A program made the translations under genes and the position numbers. A stretch of DNA of 8,900 nucleotides from Pseudomonadota bacterium (lineage in GTDB: Bacteria; Pseudomonadota; Alphaproteobacteria; Azospirillales; Azospirillaceae), in the NCBI GenBank assembly GCA_023412175.1, contig JAEYOB010000161.1, positions 1 through 8,900 on the forward strand, written 5' to 3'. The number at the start of each line of letters is the position of its first letter. The first letter of the stretch is position 1. This document shows, in pieces, positions 1-6,326 of the stretch. Below the pieces are notes generated by a model, which did not search any database, was not told where the DNA came from, and was given only the letters and a program-made list of their open reading frames with translations.

Positions 1-196
1 CGACGCAGGCGTACTCGACGATGACCATCCCGCCGCCGCCGGCGGCGCGGGCGGCGTAGTAGGCGAGCATCTCGTCCGACACCGAACCGTCCGGCGCCGC
101 GAGGTTAGACTCCATCGGCGCCATCACCACGCGGTTGCGCAGCTCCAGATGGCGCAGCCGGCCGGGCGAGAAGAGGGCGGGGAAGGGCGGGGACAT
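1..196 (-). CDS. Old Yellow Enzyme-family NADH:flavin oxidoreductase, N-terminal part (runs off left edge)
   Basis: Only the first 65 codons are in the window. The protein begins MSPPFPALFSPGRLRHLELR and continues into RNRVVMAPM and then DEMLAYYAARAAGGGGMVIVE. This is the typical start of the FMN-binding TIM barrel of the Old Yellow Enzyme / 2,4-dienoyl-CoA reductase family: an LF-P-x-x-L-R segment, the RNRxVMAPM strand near the flavin, and the YY-xx-RA-xGG helix followed by a hydrophobic strand. Members reduce activated C=C bonds with NAD(P)H; the longer ones (FadH, BaiCD) also carry an Fe-S cluster and FAD domain. The cut-off prevents telling which type this is. The ATG at 196 lies 14 bp after the stop of the upstream ligase, with a GAGG about 14 nt before it, so co-transcription with the ligase is likely. 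The family call is firm; the substrate is unknown. Confidence 0.85.
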   Translation of the reverse strand, partial: MSPPFPALFSPGRLRHLELRNRVVMAPMESNLAAPDGSVSDEMLAYYAARAAGGGGMVIVEYACV

Positions 197-210
197 CCGG
201 GTGCCGTCCC

Positions 211-1812
211 TCAGCCCTGCGCCGCGGACACGGCGTCCGCCGCGTTCAGGCGTTCGTCCGCCATCTCGCGCAGCACGTTCTTCTTCACCTTGGCGCCGTT
301 GGGTCCGTCGGTGACCGGCATGGCGTCCAGCGCGAAGACCCGCACCGGAACCTTGTAGACGGCGAGCTGCGCCCGGCAGACGGCGAGCACCGCCGCCTCG
401 TCCAGCGCCGCGCCCTGCCGCATCACCACGAAGGCGACCGGGCGCGTGCCGGCGGCGCAGGAGGCGGCGACCACCTGGCAGGTAACGACACCCGGCGTCG
501 CGAGGATGACGTCCTCGATCTCGGTCGGGCTGACCAGATAGCCGCCGATGCGCAGCACATCCTTCATGCGCGCGATGAACACGAAGCCGCCGTCTGGCAG
601 CCGGTAACCGAGATCGCCGGTTTGCAGCCAGCCATCGCCGGTGAAGGCTGCGGCGGTCGCGGCCTCGTCGTTCAGGTAGCCGATCATGGCGTTGGGAGCG
701 CGCAACTCGACTGCGCCGACCTCGCCGTCGGCGAGCAGCTCGCCGCTCTCCGGATCGCGCACCCGGATGGCCGCGTCGCGGCAGGTCGGCAGGCCGCCGC
801 CATGGGCGCGGCGCTCCAGGGTTGCGTCCGCCGGCTGTGCCGCGAACATGGCAAGGGTTTCGGTCATGCCGAAGAAGCCGCGCAGCAGCACGCCGTGCGC
901 CTCAGCCCGGCCCGGCAGCACGCCGGTGAGCGCGGGCGTGAAGTTGGCGTGCCCGAACATGCGCAGGGCGGGGAAGGGCTTACCTTCCGGGACCACCGCC
1001 AGGACCTTGTCGAGCATGTCGTCGGTGCCCAGCATGTGGGTGACCCCGTGCTCGATAAGGAGGCGCGCCGCCTCTTCCGGAACGAAACTCTCCATCAGGA
1101 CGATCGGGCGCTGCGCCCGCAGGGCGGCGAGGGCGAGCGTGTAGCCGAAGGCGCCGCACATCGGGATGCCCAGCAGCAGCGACGTGCCCGGCTCGGGCAG
1201 CGCGATGGCGCCCGCGGCGTCGCCGGCATGGCGGCAGTTGCGCTCCTGCGTGTGCATCACCAGCTTCGGCGCGCTCGTGGTGCCGGAGGTGGAGAGGATC
1301 AGGCAGACGTCGCCGGGCTGCCCGTCGGCAACCTCCGGCCCGTCGCCGGTCAACAGCTCCTCGATGGACTTTTGCGCGACGCCGTCCAGAACCGGGGCGC
1401 CGGAGCCGCAGGTCACCACCAGGGCGAGGGCGGCGCGCTGCTCGGCGGGCACGGCCCGGAGCACCTCGACGCACAGGCCCTTGCGGTGGGCCGGGGAGAG
1501 CACCATGGCGCGGCAGCCGGTGCGGGCGAGCAGGCTGCCGACCTCGTGGCTGCCGAAGCGCACGTTCAGCGACACCACCGCGACGCCGAGGCGCGAGCAG
1601 GCCATGGCGACGGTCAGCCATTCCGGCACGTTGGTCAGCCACAGCGCCAGCCGGTCGCCGCGCGTCAGGCCGAGCTGCTTGAACGAGGCGGCGAGGCGGG
1701 CGGAATCGCGCCGCAGGTCGCTGAAGGTGACGGTGCGGCCGGGTGTCACGATGGCCGGCGCGCCGTCGGGCGCGCCTTCCAGCATTTCAAAAAGGCGGGA
1801 CGGGGGCGTCAT
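211..1812 (-). CDS. AMP-forming acyl-CoA synthetase (ANL superfamily)
   Basis: Activates a carboxylic acid with ATP to an acyl-adenylate, then transfers it to CoA. From the ATG at 1812 the protein is 533 residues, a normal length for cytosolic CoA ligases. ANL motifs appear in order: the P-loop STSGTTSAPK (about 174-183), GFFGMTE (312-318), the ATP-ribose motif GWLQTGD (394-400), the hinge RMKDVLRIGG (415-424), and a C-terminal lysine region GPNGAKVKKNVLRE (503-516) where the catalytic Lys is expected. That last motif departs from the usual TGKxxR spacing, so the exact Lys is uncertain. The frame stays open to 2067, but the upstream part is low-complexity and not ligase-like. ATG 1812 has a GAGG 8 nt upstream; ATGs at 1830 and 1836 are alternatives, the latter possibly coupled to a leader ORF. 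It is followed 14 bp later by the flavin oxidoreductase. Acid substrate unknown; with a racemase and crotonase nearby, a branched or side-chain acid is plausible. Confidence 0.93.
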   Translation of the reverse strand: MTPPSRLFEMLEGAPDGAPAIVTPGRTVTFSDLRRDSARLAASFKQLGLTRGDRLALWLTNVPEWLTVAMACSRLGVAVVSLNVRFGSHEVGSLLARTGCRAMVLSPAHRKGLCVEVLRAVPAEQRAALALVVTCGSGAPVLDGVAQKSIEELLTGDGPEVADGQPGDVCLILSTSGTTSAPKLVMHTQERNCRHAGDAAGAIALPEPGTSLLLGIPMCGAFGYTLALAALRAQRPIVLMESFVPEEAARLLIEHGVTHMLGTDDMLDKVLAVVPEGKPFPALRMFGHANFTPALTGVLPGRAEAHGVLLRGFFGMTETLAMFAAQPADATLERRAHGGGLPTCRDAAIRVRDPESGELLADGEVGAVELRAPNAMIGYLNDEAATAAAFTGDGWLQTGDLGYRLPDGGFVFIARMKDVLRIGGYLVSPTEIEDVILATPGVVTCQVVAASCAAGTRPVAFVVMRQGAALDEAAVLAVCRAQLAVYKVPVRVFALDAMPVTDGPNGAKVKKNVLREMADERLNAADAVSAAQG

Positions 1813-1838
1813 GCCGGGATCCTCAATCATGGGCATGC

Positions 1839-1907
1839 TCAGGCGGAACGGTGCGGGCCGGCCGGCAACCCCGGCGGGACACAGGCGCTGGGCAGGGAAC
1901 CAGTCAT
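1839..1907 (-). CDS. Possible 22-residue leader ORF upstream of the ligase
   Basis: An ATG at 1907 (minus strand) is preceded by GGAGGAG at 1915-1921 with a 7-nt spacer, the best ribosome binding site in the window. It opens a frame different from the ligase's, encoding MTGSLPSACVPPGLPAGPHR plus two residues, and stops with TGA at 1839-1841. Two bases after that stop is an in-frame ligase ATG (1836), a spacing typical of translational coupling. The peptide resembles no known protein and is rich in Pro, Gly and Ala. It may be a coupling or leader peptide, or the site may be a chance purine run. No repeated codon for one amino acid suggests classical attenuation, although the several prolines could slow ribosomes. 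Confidence 0.3.
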   Translation of the reverse strand: MTGSLPSACVPPGLPAGPHRSA

Positions 1908-1992
1908 GGGTACGCTCCTCCATGCGACGGACGCGGTCCGTGCGTCTTCCCCCGTGGTCGGGGTTGTGATGGCTTGGGCCGGGCGTCGGCGA

Positions 1993-2005
1993 ATCGCGTC
2001 GCGAT
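1993..2005. repeat. Perfect 13-bp GC-rich palindrome in the ligase leader
   Basis: ATCGCGTCGCGAT reads the same on both strands apart from its central base (1999). It lies in the long leader between the predicted ligase promoter (near 2039-2067) and the ligase start, about 40 bp downstream of the AT-rich operator-like site. It could bind a second regulator, but CG-rich palindromes of this length also arise by chance at this base composition. Confidence 0.3.
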
Positions 2006-2034
2006 GCGGCGTGGCCGTTGACCGGCGCGGCAGC

Positions 2035-2060
2035 AATAAAATCACATATGATTGTTTTAT
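2035..2060 (+). promoter_or_regulatory. Candidate operator, site 1 (divergent ligase/tetR region)
   Basis: AATAAAATCA (2035-2044), spacer CATA, then TGATTGTTTTAT (2049-2060) form an imperfect outward-facing dyad centred at 2046.5; 10 of the 12 central bases match the reverse complement. The directional core ATCACATATGATTGTTTT (2041-2058) recurs with few changes at 2871, 6258 and 6334. This AT-rich island sits between GC-rich flanks. It lies in the divergent space, 43 bp upstream of the tetR -10 box centre and within the -35/-10 spacer of the predicted ligase promoter, a position where a bound repressor would block the ligase. The TetR protein encoded next door is the natural candidate binder; this is inference. 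Confidence 0.6.
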
Positions 2061-2067
2061 CTGTCAA
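2039..2067 (-). promoter_or_regulatory. Predicted sigma-70-type promoter for the ligase operon
   Basis: On the minus strand there is a perfect TTGACA -35 box (2062-2067). At 17-18 bp downstream is only a weak -10 (TGATTT at 2039-2044, or GATTTT shifted by one). The spacer is AT-rich and contains the palindromic site 1. A start near 2030 would give a leader of about 220 nt before the ligase ATG, holding the 13-bp palindrome and the 22-codon ORF. The weak -10 leaves the assignment uncertain. Confidence 0.4.
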
Positions 2068-2083
2068 CGCGTTTGATGGGGTG

Positions 2084-2092
2084 TGCTAGAAT
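2084..2092 (+). promoter_or_regulatory. Predicted extended -10 promoter for tetR
   Basis: TGC directly precedes TAGAAT (2087-2092), giving an extended -10 element (TGn plus five of six consensus bases). A clear -35 is lacking: TGTCAA at 2062-2067 would need a 19-bp spacer. An extended -10 can compensate for that. Transcription would start near 2099, about 70 nt before the chosen tetR ATG. This also argues against the upstream in-frame GTG at 2083, which would lie inside the promoter. Confidence 0.45.
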
Positions 2093-2169
2093 ATCCGTCG
2101 AACGAGCGATCGGATGCCGGATTTTCGCCGGCTGGCGCGGTCGCGCAAGAAGGATGGAGCAGTCCCCCA

Positions 2170-2880
2170 ATGGCGCAGCCAAACCCGAGCAACGCAGCCG
2201 ATGTACGGGACAACGGAAACCGAAAGGAAAGCCGCAAGCCGCAACAGGAGCGCAGTAATTCGACTCGAAAGAAGCTGGTCCGTGCGGCCATCGATCTGCT
2301 GTGCGAGCGCGGATATGCCGCCGTGACGACCCCGGATATTGCCGACCGTGCGGGCGTTTCGCGCGGCGCCTTGCAATATCATTTCGCATCGAAGGACGAA
2401 ATCTTCTTCGCTGCCATCGAAGAGATCACGCGCTGGATGGACGAGGAGATGAATCTCGGCTTGTTCGCCGGTCTTCCGGTGGTCGAGCGGGTCGATCGTG
2501 TGGTCAATCAGTATTGGGGCGTGTTCGGCAGCACGGACTATGTGGCGGCCCTGGAAATCCGCCTGTACGAACGCTTCAACGAAGGGCTGCACGAGAGCAT
2601 AAAGTCGAAGCTCGGCAAGGTGACGGAGGCCCGTGACCTGGAATGGGTGCGGCTGTTCGCCGATTCCCCCATCGATACGGGCACGGTCGTCCGTCTGCGC
2701 CGGATGGTTCTGGACACGCTGCGCGGCTTTGCGTTGCGGCGGATCCAGGAGGGGCCGGACGCGGAAATGGAACCGCACCTGGGCCTGCTGAAGAGCTTCG
2801 TTGCCGGCGTGCTGCTCCATGGACCCGATCTGGCCAGCCTGGAGCATCCCAAGGGCGGGATAAAAAATCATCATAGATGA
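2170..2880 (+). CDS. TetR/AcrR-family transcriptional regulator
   Basis: A 236-residue one-component regulator. An N-terminal DNA-binding three-helix unit spans about residues 32-80: STRKKLVRAAIDLLCERGYA, TTPDIADRAGVSRGALQYHF and ASKDEIFFAAI. The helix-turn-helix with its G-x-S-x-G-x-L-x-Y-H-F recognition segment is textbook TetR. The remaining ~155 residues should form the helical ligand-binding and dimer domain, which is too divergent to name a ligand. A charged tail of ~30 residues precedes the HTH. The ATG at 2170 has GGAG 10 nt upstream; an in-frame GTG at 2083 would add 29 non-conserved residues and overlap the promoter. The gene is divergent from the ligase and followed by the SBP1 operon. 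Its stop codon lies inside a 29-bp palindrome. Divergent placement and the recurring operator-like motif suggest it controls both flanking operons and itself, perhaps with a CoA thioester or the pathway acid as effector (inference). Confidence 0.93.
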   Translation: MAQPNPSNAADVRDNGNRKESRKPQQERSNSTRKKLVRAAIDLLCERGYAAVTTPDIADRAGVSRGALQYHFASKDEIFFAAIEEITRWMDEEMNLGLFAGLPVVERVDRVVNQYWGVFGSTDYVAALEIRLYERFNEGLHESIKSKLGKVTEARDLEWVRLFADSPIDTGTVVRLRRMVLDTLRGFALRRIQEGPDAEMEPHLGLLKSFVAGVLLHGPDLASLEHPKGGIKNHHR

Positions 2881-2888
2881 TTTTTTAT
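2860..2888 (+). promoter_or_regulatory. 29-bp perfect inverted repeat over the tetR stop codon; candidate operator, site 2
   Basis: Thirteen-base arms (2860-2872 and 2876-2888) pair perfectly around the 3-base centre ATA: ATAAAAAATCATC and GATGATTTTTTAT. The repeat overlaps the last tetR codons and its TGA. Within it, 2871-2887 matches site 1 (2042-2058) at 13 of 17 positions with the same TCA-N4-TGATT spacing. It ends one base before the -35 of the SBP1 promoter, and the TCA-N4-TGATT centre is 39 bp upstream of the TATAAT centre, much like sites 1 and 3. Because it ends in a run of six T, it might also act as a weak terminator for tetR, but the stem is almost all A/T. I favour an operator, possibly with both roles. 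Confidence 0.6.
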
Positions 2889-2889
2889 G

Positions 2890-2917
2890 TTGCGGCTCGG
2901 CGGACCAAACCTATAAT
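2890..2917 (+). promoter_or_regulatory. Predicted promoter of the SBP1-hydratase-racemase operon
   Basis: A perfect TATAAT -10 (2912-2917) is preceded, with a 16-bp spacer, by TTGCGG (2890-2895), which keeps the key TTG of a -35 box. The site 2 palindrome abuts its upstream edge. Transcription would start near 2924, leaving a GC-rich leader of about 130 nt before the SBP1 ATG at 3058. Confidence 0.6.
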
Positions 2918-2972
2918 CAGCAAAACAAACCAATGGCGACGCTGCCGATGGGCGTTGCCTGGCATCGGCGGA

Positions 2973-3024
2973 GCGGGCAGGGGAATTCCCCCGTCCCGCC
3001 GGCGGTGCGCGGCCGAGCGGCCGC
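2973..3024 (+). other. Two potential hairpins in the SBP1 mRNA leader
   Basis: The leader between the predicted start (~2924) and the SBP1 ATG contains two inverted repeats. At 2973-2999, GCGGG pairs with CCCGC, and after a two-base mismatch GGGG pairs with CCCC around AATTC. At 3009-3024, GCGGCC pairs with GGCCGC around a GAGC loop. Neither is followed by a T run, so they are not obvious terminators. They may affect mRNA stability or access to the G-rich ribosome binding site at 3047-3054. No known riboswitch was recognised. Confidence 0.3.
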
Positions 3025-3057
3025 CCGCCTGCCATGCGGCATGAAAGGGGGGGAATC

Positions 3058-4311
3058 ATGACGTGGTGCGCATCTCTTGAGAAGGCGACGCGCGTCGCCG
3101 TGTATGCGGCCGGGCTGCTCGGAGCGGTCTCCGCAACGGCGCTGGCGCAGTCCGCCGCTCCGGCATCGGAAGCGCCGAAGGAGATCCGCATCGGCGTGCT
3201 GACCGACAAGTCGAGCATCTTCTCCGACCTCGTCGGCGACGGATCGGTGCAGGCCGCGCAGATGGCGATCGACGACTTCATCGCCGCGGAGAAGCCGGAG
3301 TTCAAGGTCAGCCTGGTGTCGGCCGACCACAGCAGCAAGGCGGACGTCGCCTCGTCGATCGCCCGCCGCTGGTTCGACCAGGACGGGGTGGACCTGATCG
3401 GCGACGTGGCCGGCGCCTCGGTGGCGCTCGCCGTGTCCAAGCTGGCGCCCCAGTACAACAAGGTGGTGCTCGTCTCGGCGGCGGCGCAGAACAGCCTGAC
3501 CAACGAGGAGTGCCTGCCCACGGTCCTGCACTGGACCTTCAACTCCTACGGCGTGGCACGGACCACCGCGCGGGAGATGATGAAGCAGGGCAAGGACACC
3601 TGGTACTTCATGACCGCCGACTATGCCGGCGGGCATTCGCTGGAACAGGATGCCGCCACGGTCGTCAAGGGCGCCGGCGGGAAGATCCTCGGCGCGACGC
3701 GCCACCCCTTCAACACCGCCGATTTCTCGTCGCCGCTGCTGGTTGCGCAAAGTTCGGGCGCCAAGGTCATCGGGCTGGCGAGTGCCGGCAACGACCTCGT
3801 TACCTCGATCAAGCAGGCGAACGAATACGGCATCAGCAAGCAGCAGACGCTCGTCGGGCTGAACGTCTTCCTGCTCGACGTCCACGCGCTCGGGCTCGAC
3901 ATGGCGCAGGGCATGTACCTCACCAGCGCCTTCTACTGGGACCTGGACGAGGAGACGCGGGCCTGGGCGCGCCGCTTCTTCGAGAAGCGCCAGCGCATGC
4001 CGACCATGCCGCAGGCCGGCCTGTACTCCGGCGTCCTGCATTATCTCAAGGCCGTCAAGGCCGGCGGAACCAAGGAGGCGAAGGCGGTCGTCGCCAAGAT
4101 GCGCGAGATGCCGGTCCGCGACATGTTCGCCCGCAACGGCAAGCTGCGCGAGGACGGGCTGATGGAGCACGACCTCTACCTGTTCCAGGTCAAGTCCCCG
4201 GCCGAGTCCAAGTATCCGTGGGACTATTACAGCCTGAAGCAGGTGGTGCCCGGTTCCGAGGCCTTCCAGCCGCTGTCGCAGAGCACCTGCCCGCACGTGA
4301 AGAAGCTGTAA
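3058..4311 (+). CDS. Periplasmic substrate-binding protein, ABC transporter (Leu/Ile/Val-type, Peripla_BP_6), SBP1
   Basis: A 417-residue type I binding protein that would capture a small organic ligand in the periplasm for an ABC importer. Residues 1-30 form a Sec signal peptide with a hydrophobic core (VAVYAAGLLGAVSATALA) and likely cleavage after ALA; no lipobox cysteine follows. The mature part starts EIRIGVLTDKSS (42-53) and carries the family landmarks AAQMAIDDF, the DVAGASVALAVS strand-turn-helix (116-127), WYFMTADYAGG (182-192) and the C-terminal ESKYPWDYYSLKQVVPG. The mature protein has only two cysteines, C152 and C411, both conserved in SBP2. The ATG at 3058 has a long G run (3047-3053) as ribosome binding site; an ATG at 3034 would prefix eight polar residues. 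It is the first gene of an operon with the hydratase and racemase. No permease or ATPase gene is in the window. Family certain; ligand unknown, though aromatic or other acids are common for this subgroup. Confidence 0.93.
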   Translation: MTWCASLEKATRVAVYAAGLLGAVSATALAQSAAPASEAPKEIRIGVLTDKSSIFSDLVGDGSVQAAQMAIDDFIAAEKPEFKVSLVSADHSSKADVASSIARRWFDQDGVDLIGDVAGASVALAVSKLAPQYNKVVLVSAAAQNSLTNEECLPTVLHWTFNSYGVARTTAREMMKQGKDTWYFMTADYAGGHSLEQDAATVVKGAGGKILGATRHPFNTADFSSPLLVAQSSGAKVIGLASAGNDLVTSIKQANEYGISKQQTLVGLNVFLLDVHALGLDMAQGMYLTSAFYWDLDEETRAWARRFFEKRQRMPTMPQAGLYSGVLHYLKAVKAGGTKEAKAVVAKMREMPVRDMFARNGKLREDGLMEHDLYLFQVKSPAESKYPWDYYSLKQVVPGSEAFQPLSQSTCPHVKKL

Positions 4312-4326
4312 GGCACGGGACCGACG

Positions 4327-5091
4327 ATGAGCGACGAAGTCCTGCTGACGTGCGGCGACGGGATCGCCGTCGTCACCCTCAACCGCCCGGCGGTGCGCAA
4401 CGCCGTCAACCGCGCCGCCGCCGAGGCGATCGCCCGCGCCATGGACGAACTGGACAGTCGTGCCGACCTGCGGGTCGGCATCCTGACCGGGGCGGGCGGC
4501 ATCTTCAGCTCGGGCATGGATCTGAAGGCCTACCTGCACGGCGAAATCCCCGTCATCGACGGTCGCGGCTTCGCCGGGCTGGTGGAGCGGCCCCCGGAAA
4601 AGCCGCTGATCGCGGCGGTGGAGGGGCACGCGGTGGCCGGCGGGTTCGAACTGGCGCTGGCCTGCGACCTGATCGTCGCCGCCGAGGACGCCCGCTTCGG
4701 TCTGCCCGAGGTGAAGCGTGGCCTGATTGCCGCCGGTGGCGGCCTGCTGCGCCTGCCGCGGCAGATGCCCTACCGCCGCGCGCTGGAGATGGCCCTGACC
4801 GGCGACACCATCACCGCCGGGGAGGCGCTGGCCTTCGGCCTGATCAACCGCGTGACGCCGGCCGGCGGCGCGCTGGAAGGGGCGATGGCCCTGGCGCGCG
4901 CCATCGTGGCGAACGGCCCGCTGGCGGTCGCCGCGTCGAAGCGGGTGCTGCGCGAGGCGCCGGATTGGCCAAACGACGCCATGTTCGCCCGTCAGCAGGA
5001 GATCGCGGAGCGGGCCCTGAACTCCGCCGACGCGCGCGAGGGGGCCGCCGCCTTCGTCGAGAAGCGGGCGCCGCGCTGGCGCGGGGAATGA
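4327..5091 (+). CDS. Enoyl-CoA hydratase/isomerase (crotonase) family protein
   Basis: A 254-residue cytosolic crotonase, the usual size for the family. Landmarks: VVTLNRPAVRNAVN near the N-terminus, the oxyanion-hole strand FSSGMDLKAY (60-69), and GHAVAGGFELALACDLIVAA (100-119) followed by FGLPEVKRGLIAAGG (124-138). Both acidic residues aligning with the hydratase pair of rat crotonase (Glu144/Glu164) are present, as E108 and E128, so true hydration or dehydration of a 2-enoyl-CoA is feasible. The crotonase fold also supports isomerases, CaiD-type hydratases and hydrolases, so substrate and exact reaction stay open. It starts 15 bp after the SBP1 stop with a weak ribosome binding site (AAGG about 12 nt upstream), and is followed 17 bp later by the racemase-like gene. 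This tight spacing indicates one operon. Confidence 0.92.
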   Translation: MSDEVLLTCGDGIAVVTLNRPAVRNAVNRAAAEAIARAMDELDSRADLRVGILTGAGGIFSSGMDLKAYLHGEIPVIDGRGFAGLVERPPEKPLIAAVEGHAVAGGFELALACDLIVAAEDARFGLPEVKRGLIAAGGGLLRLPRQMPYRRALEMALTGDTITAGEALAFGLINRVTPAGGALEGAMALARAIVANGPLAVAASKRVLREAPDWPNDAMFARQQEIAERALNSADAREGAAAFVEKRAPRWRGE

Positions 5092-5108
5092 AGAGGAAGG
5101 ACAAGCCG

Positions 5109-6236
5109 ATGGGACCTTTGGAGGGCCTGCGGGTCATCGAAATCGCCGGGATCGGACCCGGCCCCTTCTGCGCCATGATGCTGTCGGACATGGGGGCCGA
5201 GGTCATCCGCATCGACCGCGAGGCGACGCCGGACCTCGGGATCGACATCCCGCCGCTGTGCAACGTCACCAACCGCGGACGGCGCTCGGCGGTGCTCGAC
5301 CTCAAGACCCCGGAAGGCGTAGACGCGCTCAAGCGGCTGGTGCGCCAGGCCGATGCCCTGATCGAAGGGTTCCGCCCCGGCGTGATGGAGCGGCTTGGCC
5401 TCGGGCCGGACGATCTGCTGGCGGTCAACCCGCGGCTGGTCTACGGCCGCATCACCGGGTGGGGGCAGGACGGGCCGCTGGCCAAGGCCGCCGGGCACGA
5501 CCTCAACTACATCGCGCTGTCGGGCATGCTGCACGGCGTCGGCCCGGCCGACCGGCCCATGCCGCCGCTGAACCTCGTCGGCGACTATGGCGGCGGCGCG
5601 ATGTACCTGGCCTTCGGCATGGTCTGCGCTCTTCTGGAACGCGAGCGGTCGGGGAAGGGGCAGGTGGTGGACGCGGCGATGGTGGACGGCGCGGCGTCGC
5701 TGGGCACGGCCCTCTTCGGGCTTCTGAAGGCCGGCCTGTGGCGCGACCGGCGGGAAAGCAACCTGCTCGACGGCGGGGCGCCATGGTACGGCGCCTACGA
5801 GACCAAGGACGGCAAGCACGTCGCCATCGGCCCGGTGGAACCGCGCTTCTACGAGACCCTGCTGCAGCTTCTCGGCCTGGACGATGACGGGCTGCGCGAC
5901 CGCGGGGAGGCGAACTGGGATCGTCTGCGGGCGGCTTTCACCGAGGTCTTCCGGACCCGCACGCGCGATGAGTGGTGCGCGTTGCTGGAGGGGACGGACG
6001 TCTGCTTTGCTCCCGTCCTGTCCATGGCGGAAGCGCCGGGCCACCCGCACGCCGTGGCGCGCGACGGGTTCGTTGAGGTGGGCGGCGTGGTCCAGCCGGC
6101 ACCGGCGCCGCGCTTCAGCCGCACCAAACCGGCCATCCAGGGGCCGCCTCCGTCGCCTGGGGAGCACACCGGGGAAGTCCTGGCGGACTGGGGCTTCACG
6201 CCGGAGGATATCGCCCACCTGTCGCGGGGGCGGTAA
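5109..6236 (+). CDS. Alpha-methylacyl-CoA racemase-like protein (family III CoA-transferase fold)
   Basis: A 375-residue protein of the CaiB/BaiF family. The N-terminus LEGLRVIEIAGIGPGPFCAM and MGAEVIRID is the family's Rossmann-like start. GHDLNYIALSG (129-139), NLVGDYGGGAMYLAFG (155-170) and AIGPVEPRFYE (239-249) match the signature regions of alpha-methylacyl-CoA racemase. H130, D159 and E244 correspond to the His126/Asp156/Glu241 catalytic residues known from the Mycobacterium tuberculosis enzyme. Retention of all three argues for racemisation of a 2-methylacyl-CoA or similar alpha-substituted thioester over CoA transfer, which uses a single Asp. The ATG at 5109 has an ideal AGGAAGGA ribosome binding site 7 nt upstream. 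An earlier ATG at 5088 overlaps the hydratase stop (ATGA) and would add seven mostly charged residues. The open frame extends far upstream only as a shadow of SBP1. It is the last gene of its operon, followed by an AT-rich control region. Confidence 0.9.
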   Translation: MGPLEGLRVIEIAGIGPGPFCAMMLSDMGAEVIRIDREATPDLGIDIPPLCNVTNRGRRSAVLDLKTPEGVDALKRLVRQADALIEGFRPGVMERLGLGPDDLLAVNPRLVYGRITGWGQDGPLAKAAGHDLNYIALSGMLHGVGPADRPMPPLNLVGDYGGGAMYLAFGMVCALLERERSGKGQVVDAAMVDGAASLGTALFGLLKAGLWRDRRESNLLDGGAPWYGAYETKDGKHVAIGPVEPRFYETLLQLLGLDDDGLRDRGEANWDRLRAAFTEVFRTRTRDEWCALLEGTDVCFAPVLSMAEAPGHPHAVARDGFVEVGGVVQPAPAPRFSRTKPAIQGPPPSPGEHTGEVLADWGFTPEDIAHLSRGR

Positions 6237-6256
6237 GCAAGGAAGGCATTCTCTGT

Positions 6257-6281
6257 CATCACAAAAGAATGTTTTGTGGTG
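6257..6281 (+). promoter_or_regulatory. Candidate operator, site 4, with inverted repeat, after the racemase gene
   Basis: CATCACAAAA (6257-6266) and TTTTGTGGTG (6272-6281) form a 10-bp inverted repeat around GAATG with one mismatch that would be a G:U pair in RNA. The directional core ATCACAAAAGAATGTTTT (6258-6275) matches site 1 (2041-2058) at 15 of 18 positions. Its centre is 76 bp upstream of site 3. It starts 20 bp after the racemase stop, so a terminator role was considered, but the bases after the stem are G-rich (GTGGGGGC), not a T run. A second, upstream operator for the hydrolase promoter fits better. Confidence 0.5.
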
Positions 6282-6326
6282 GTGGGGGCTTGTTATTCAC
6301 GCGATTTATCCACTGGTACAGCCTTC

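Noticed and set aside
1813..2067. N-terminal extension of the ligase to the ATG at 2067
   Set aside because: The added 85 residues are not ligase-like, cross the predicted promoter and operator, and would place the start inside the operator-like site.
622..2076. A 484-codon open frame on the plus strand opposite the CoA ligase
   Set aside because: Its product is low-complexity (Gly, Ala, Arg, His, Gln) with no domain, while the minus-strand frame carries all ANL motifs. Long antisense frames are expected in G/C-biased DNA.
2917..4629. A 570-codon minus-strand open frame opposite SBP1
   Set aside because: It spans the SBP1 promoter and two genes, has Arg/His/Gly-rich low-complexity sequence, and is a shadow of the SBP1 frame, which has a signal peptide and family motifs.
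3510..5108. Upstream extension of the racemase frame, giving a 908-residue fusion
   Set aside because: The extension runs out of frame through SBP1 and the hydratase and is Arg/Gly/Ala-rich noise. The racemase domain starts at 5109 behind an excellent ribosome binding site.
4992..6218. A 408-codon minus-strand frame opposite the racemase
   Set aside because: No recognisable domain; composition typical of antisense to GC-rich coding DNA.
6257..6281. Rho-independent terminator for the racemase operon
   Set aside because: The stem is followed by G-rich sequence, not a T run, and its sequence matches the operator-like motif better.
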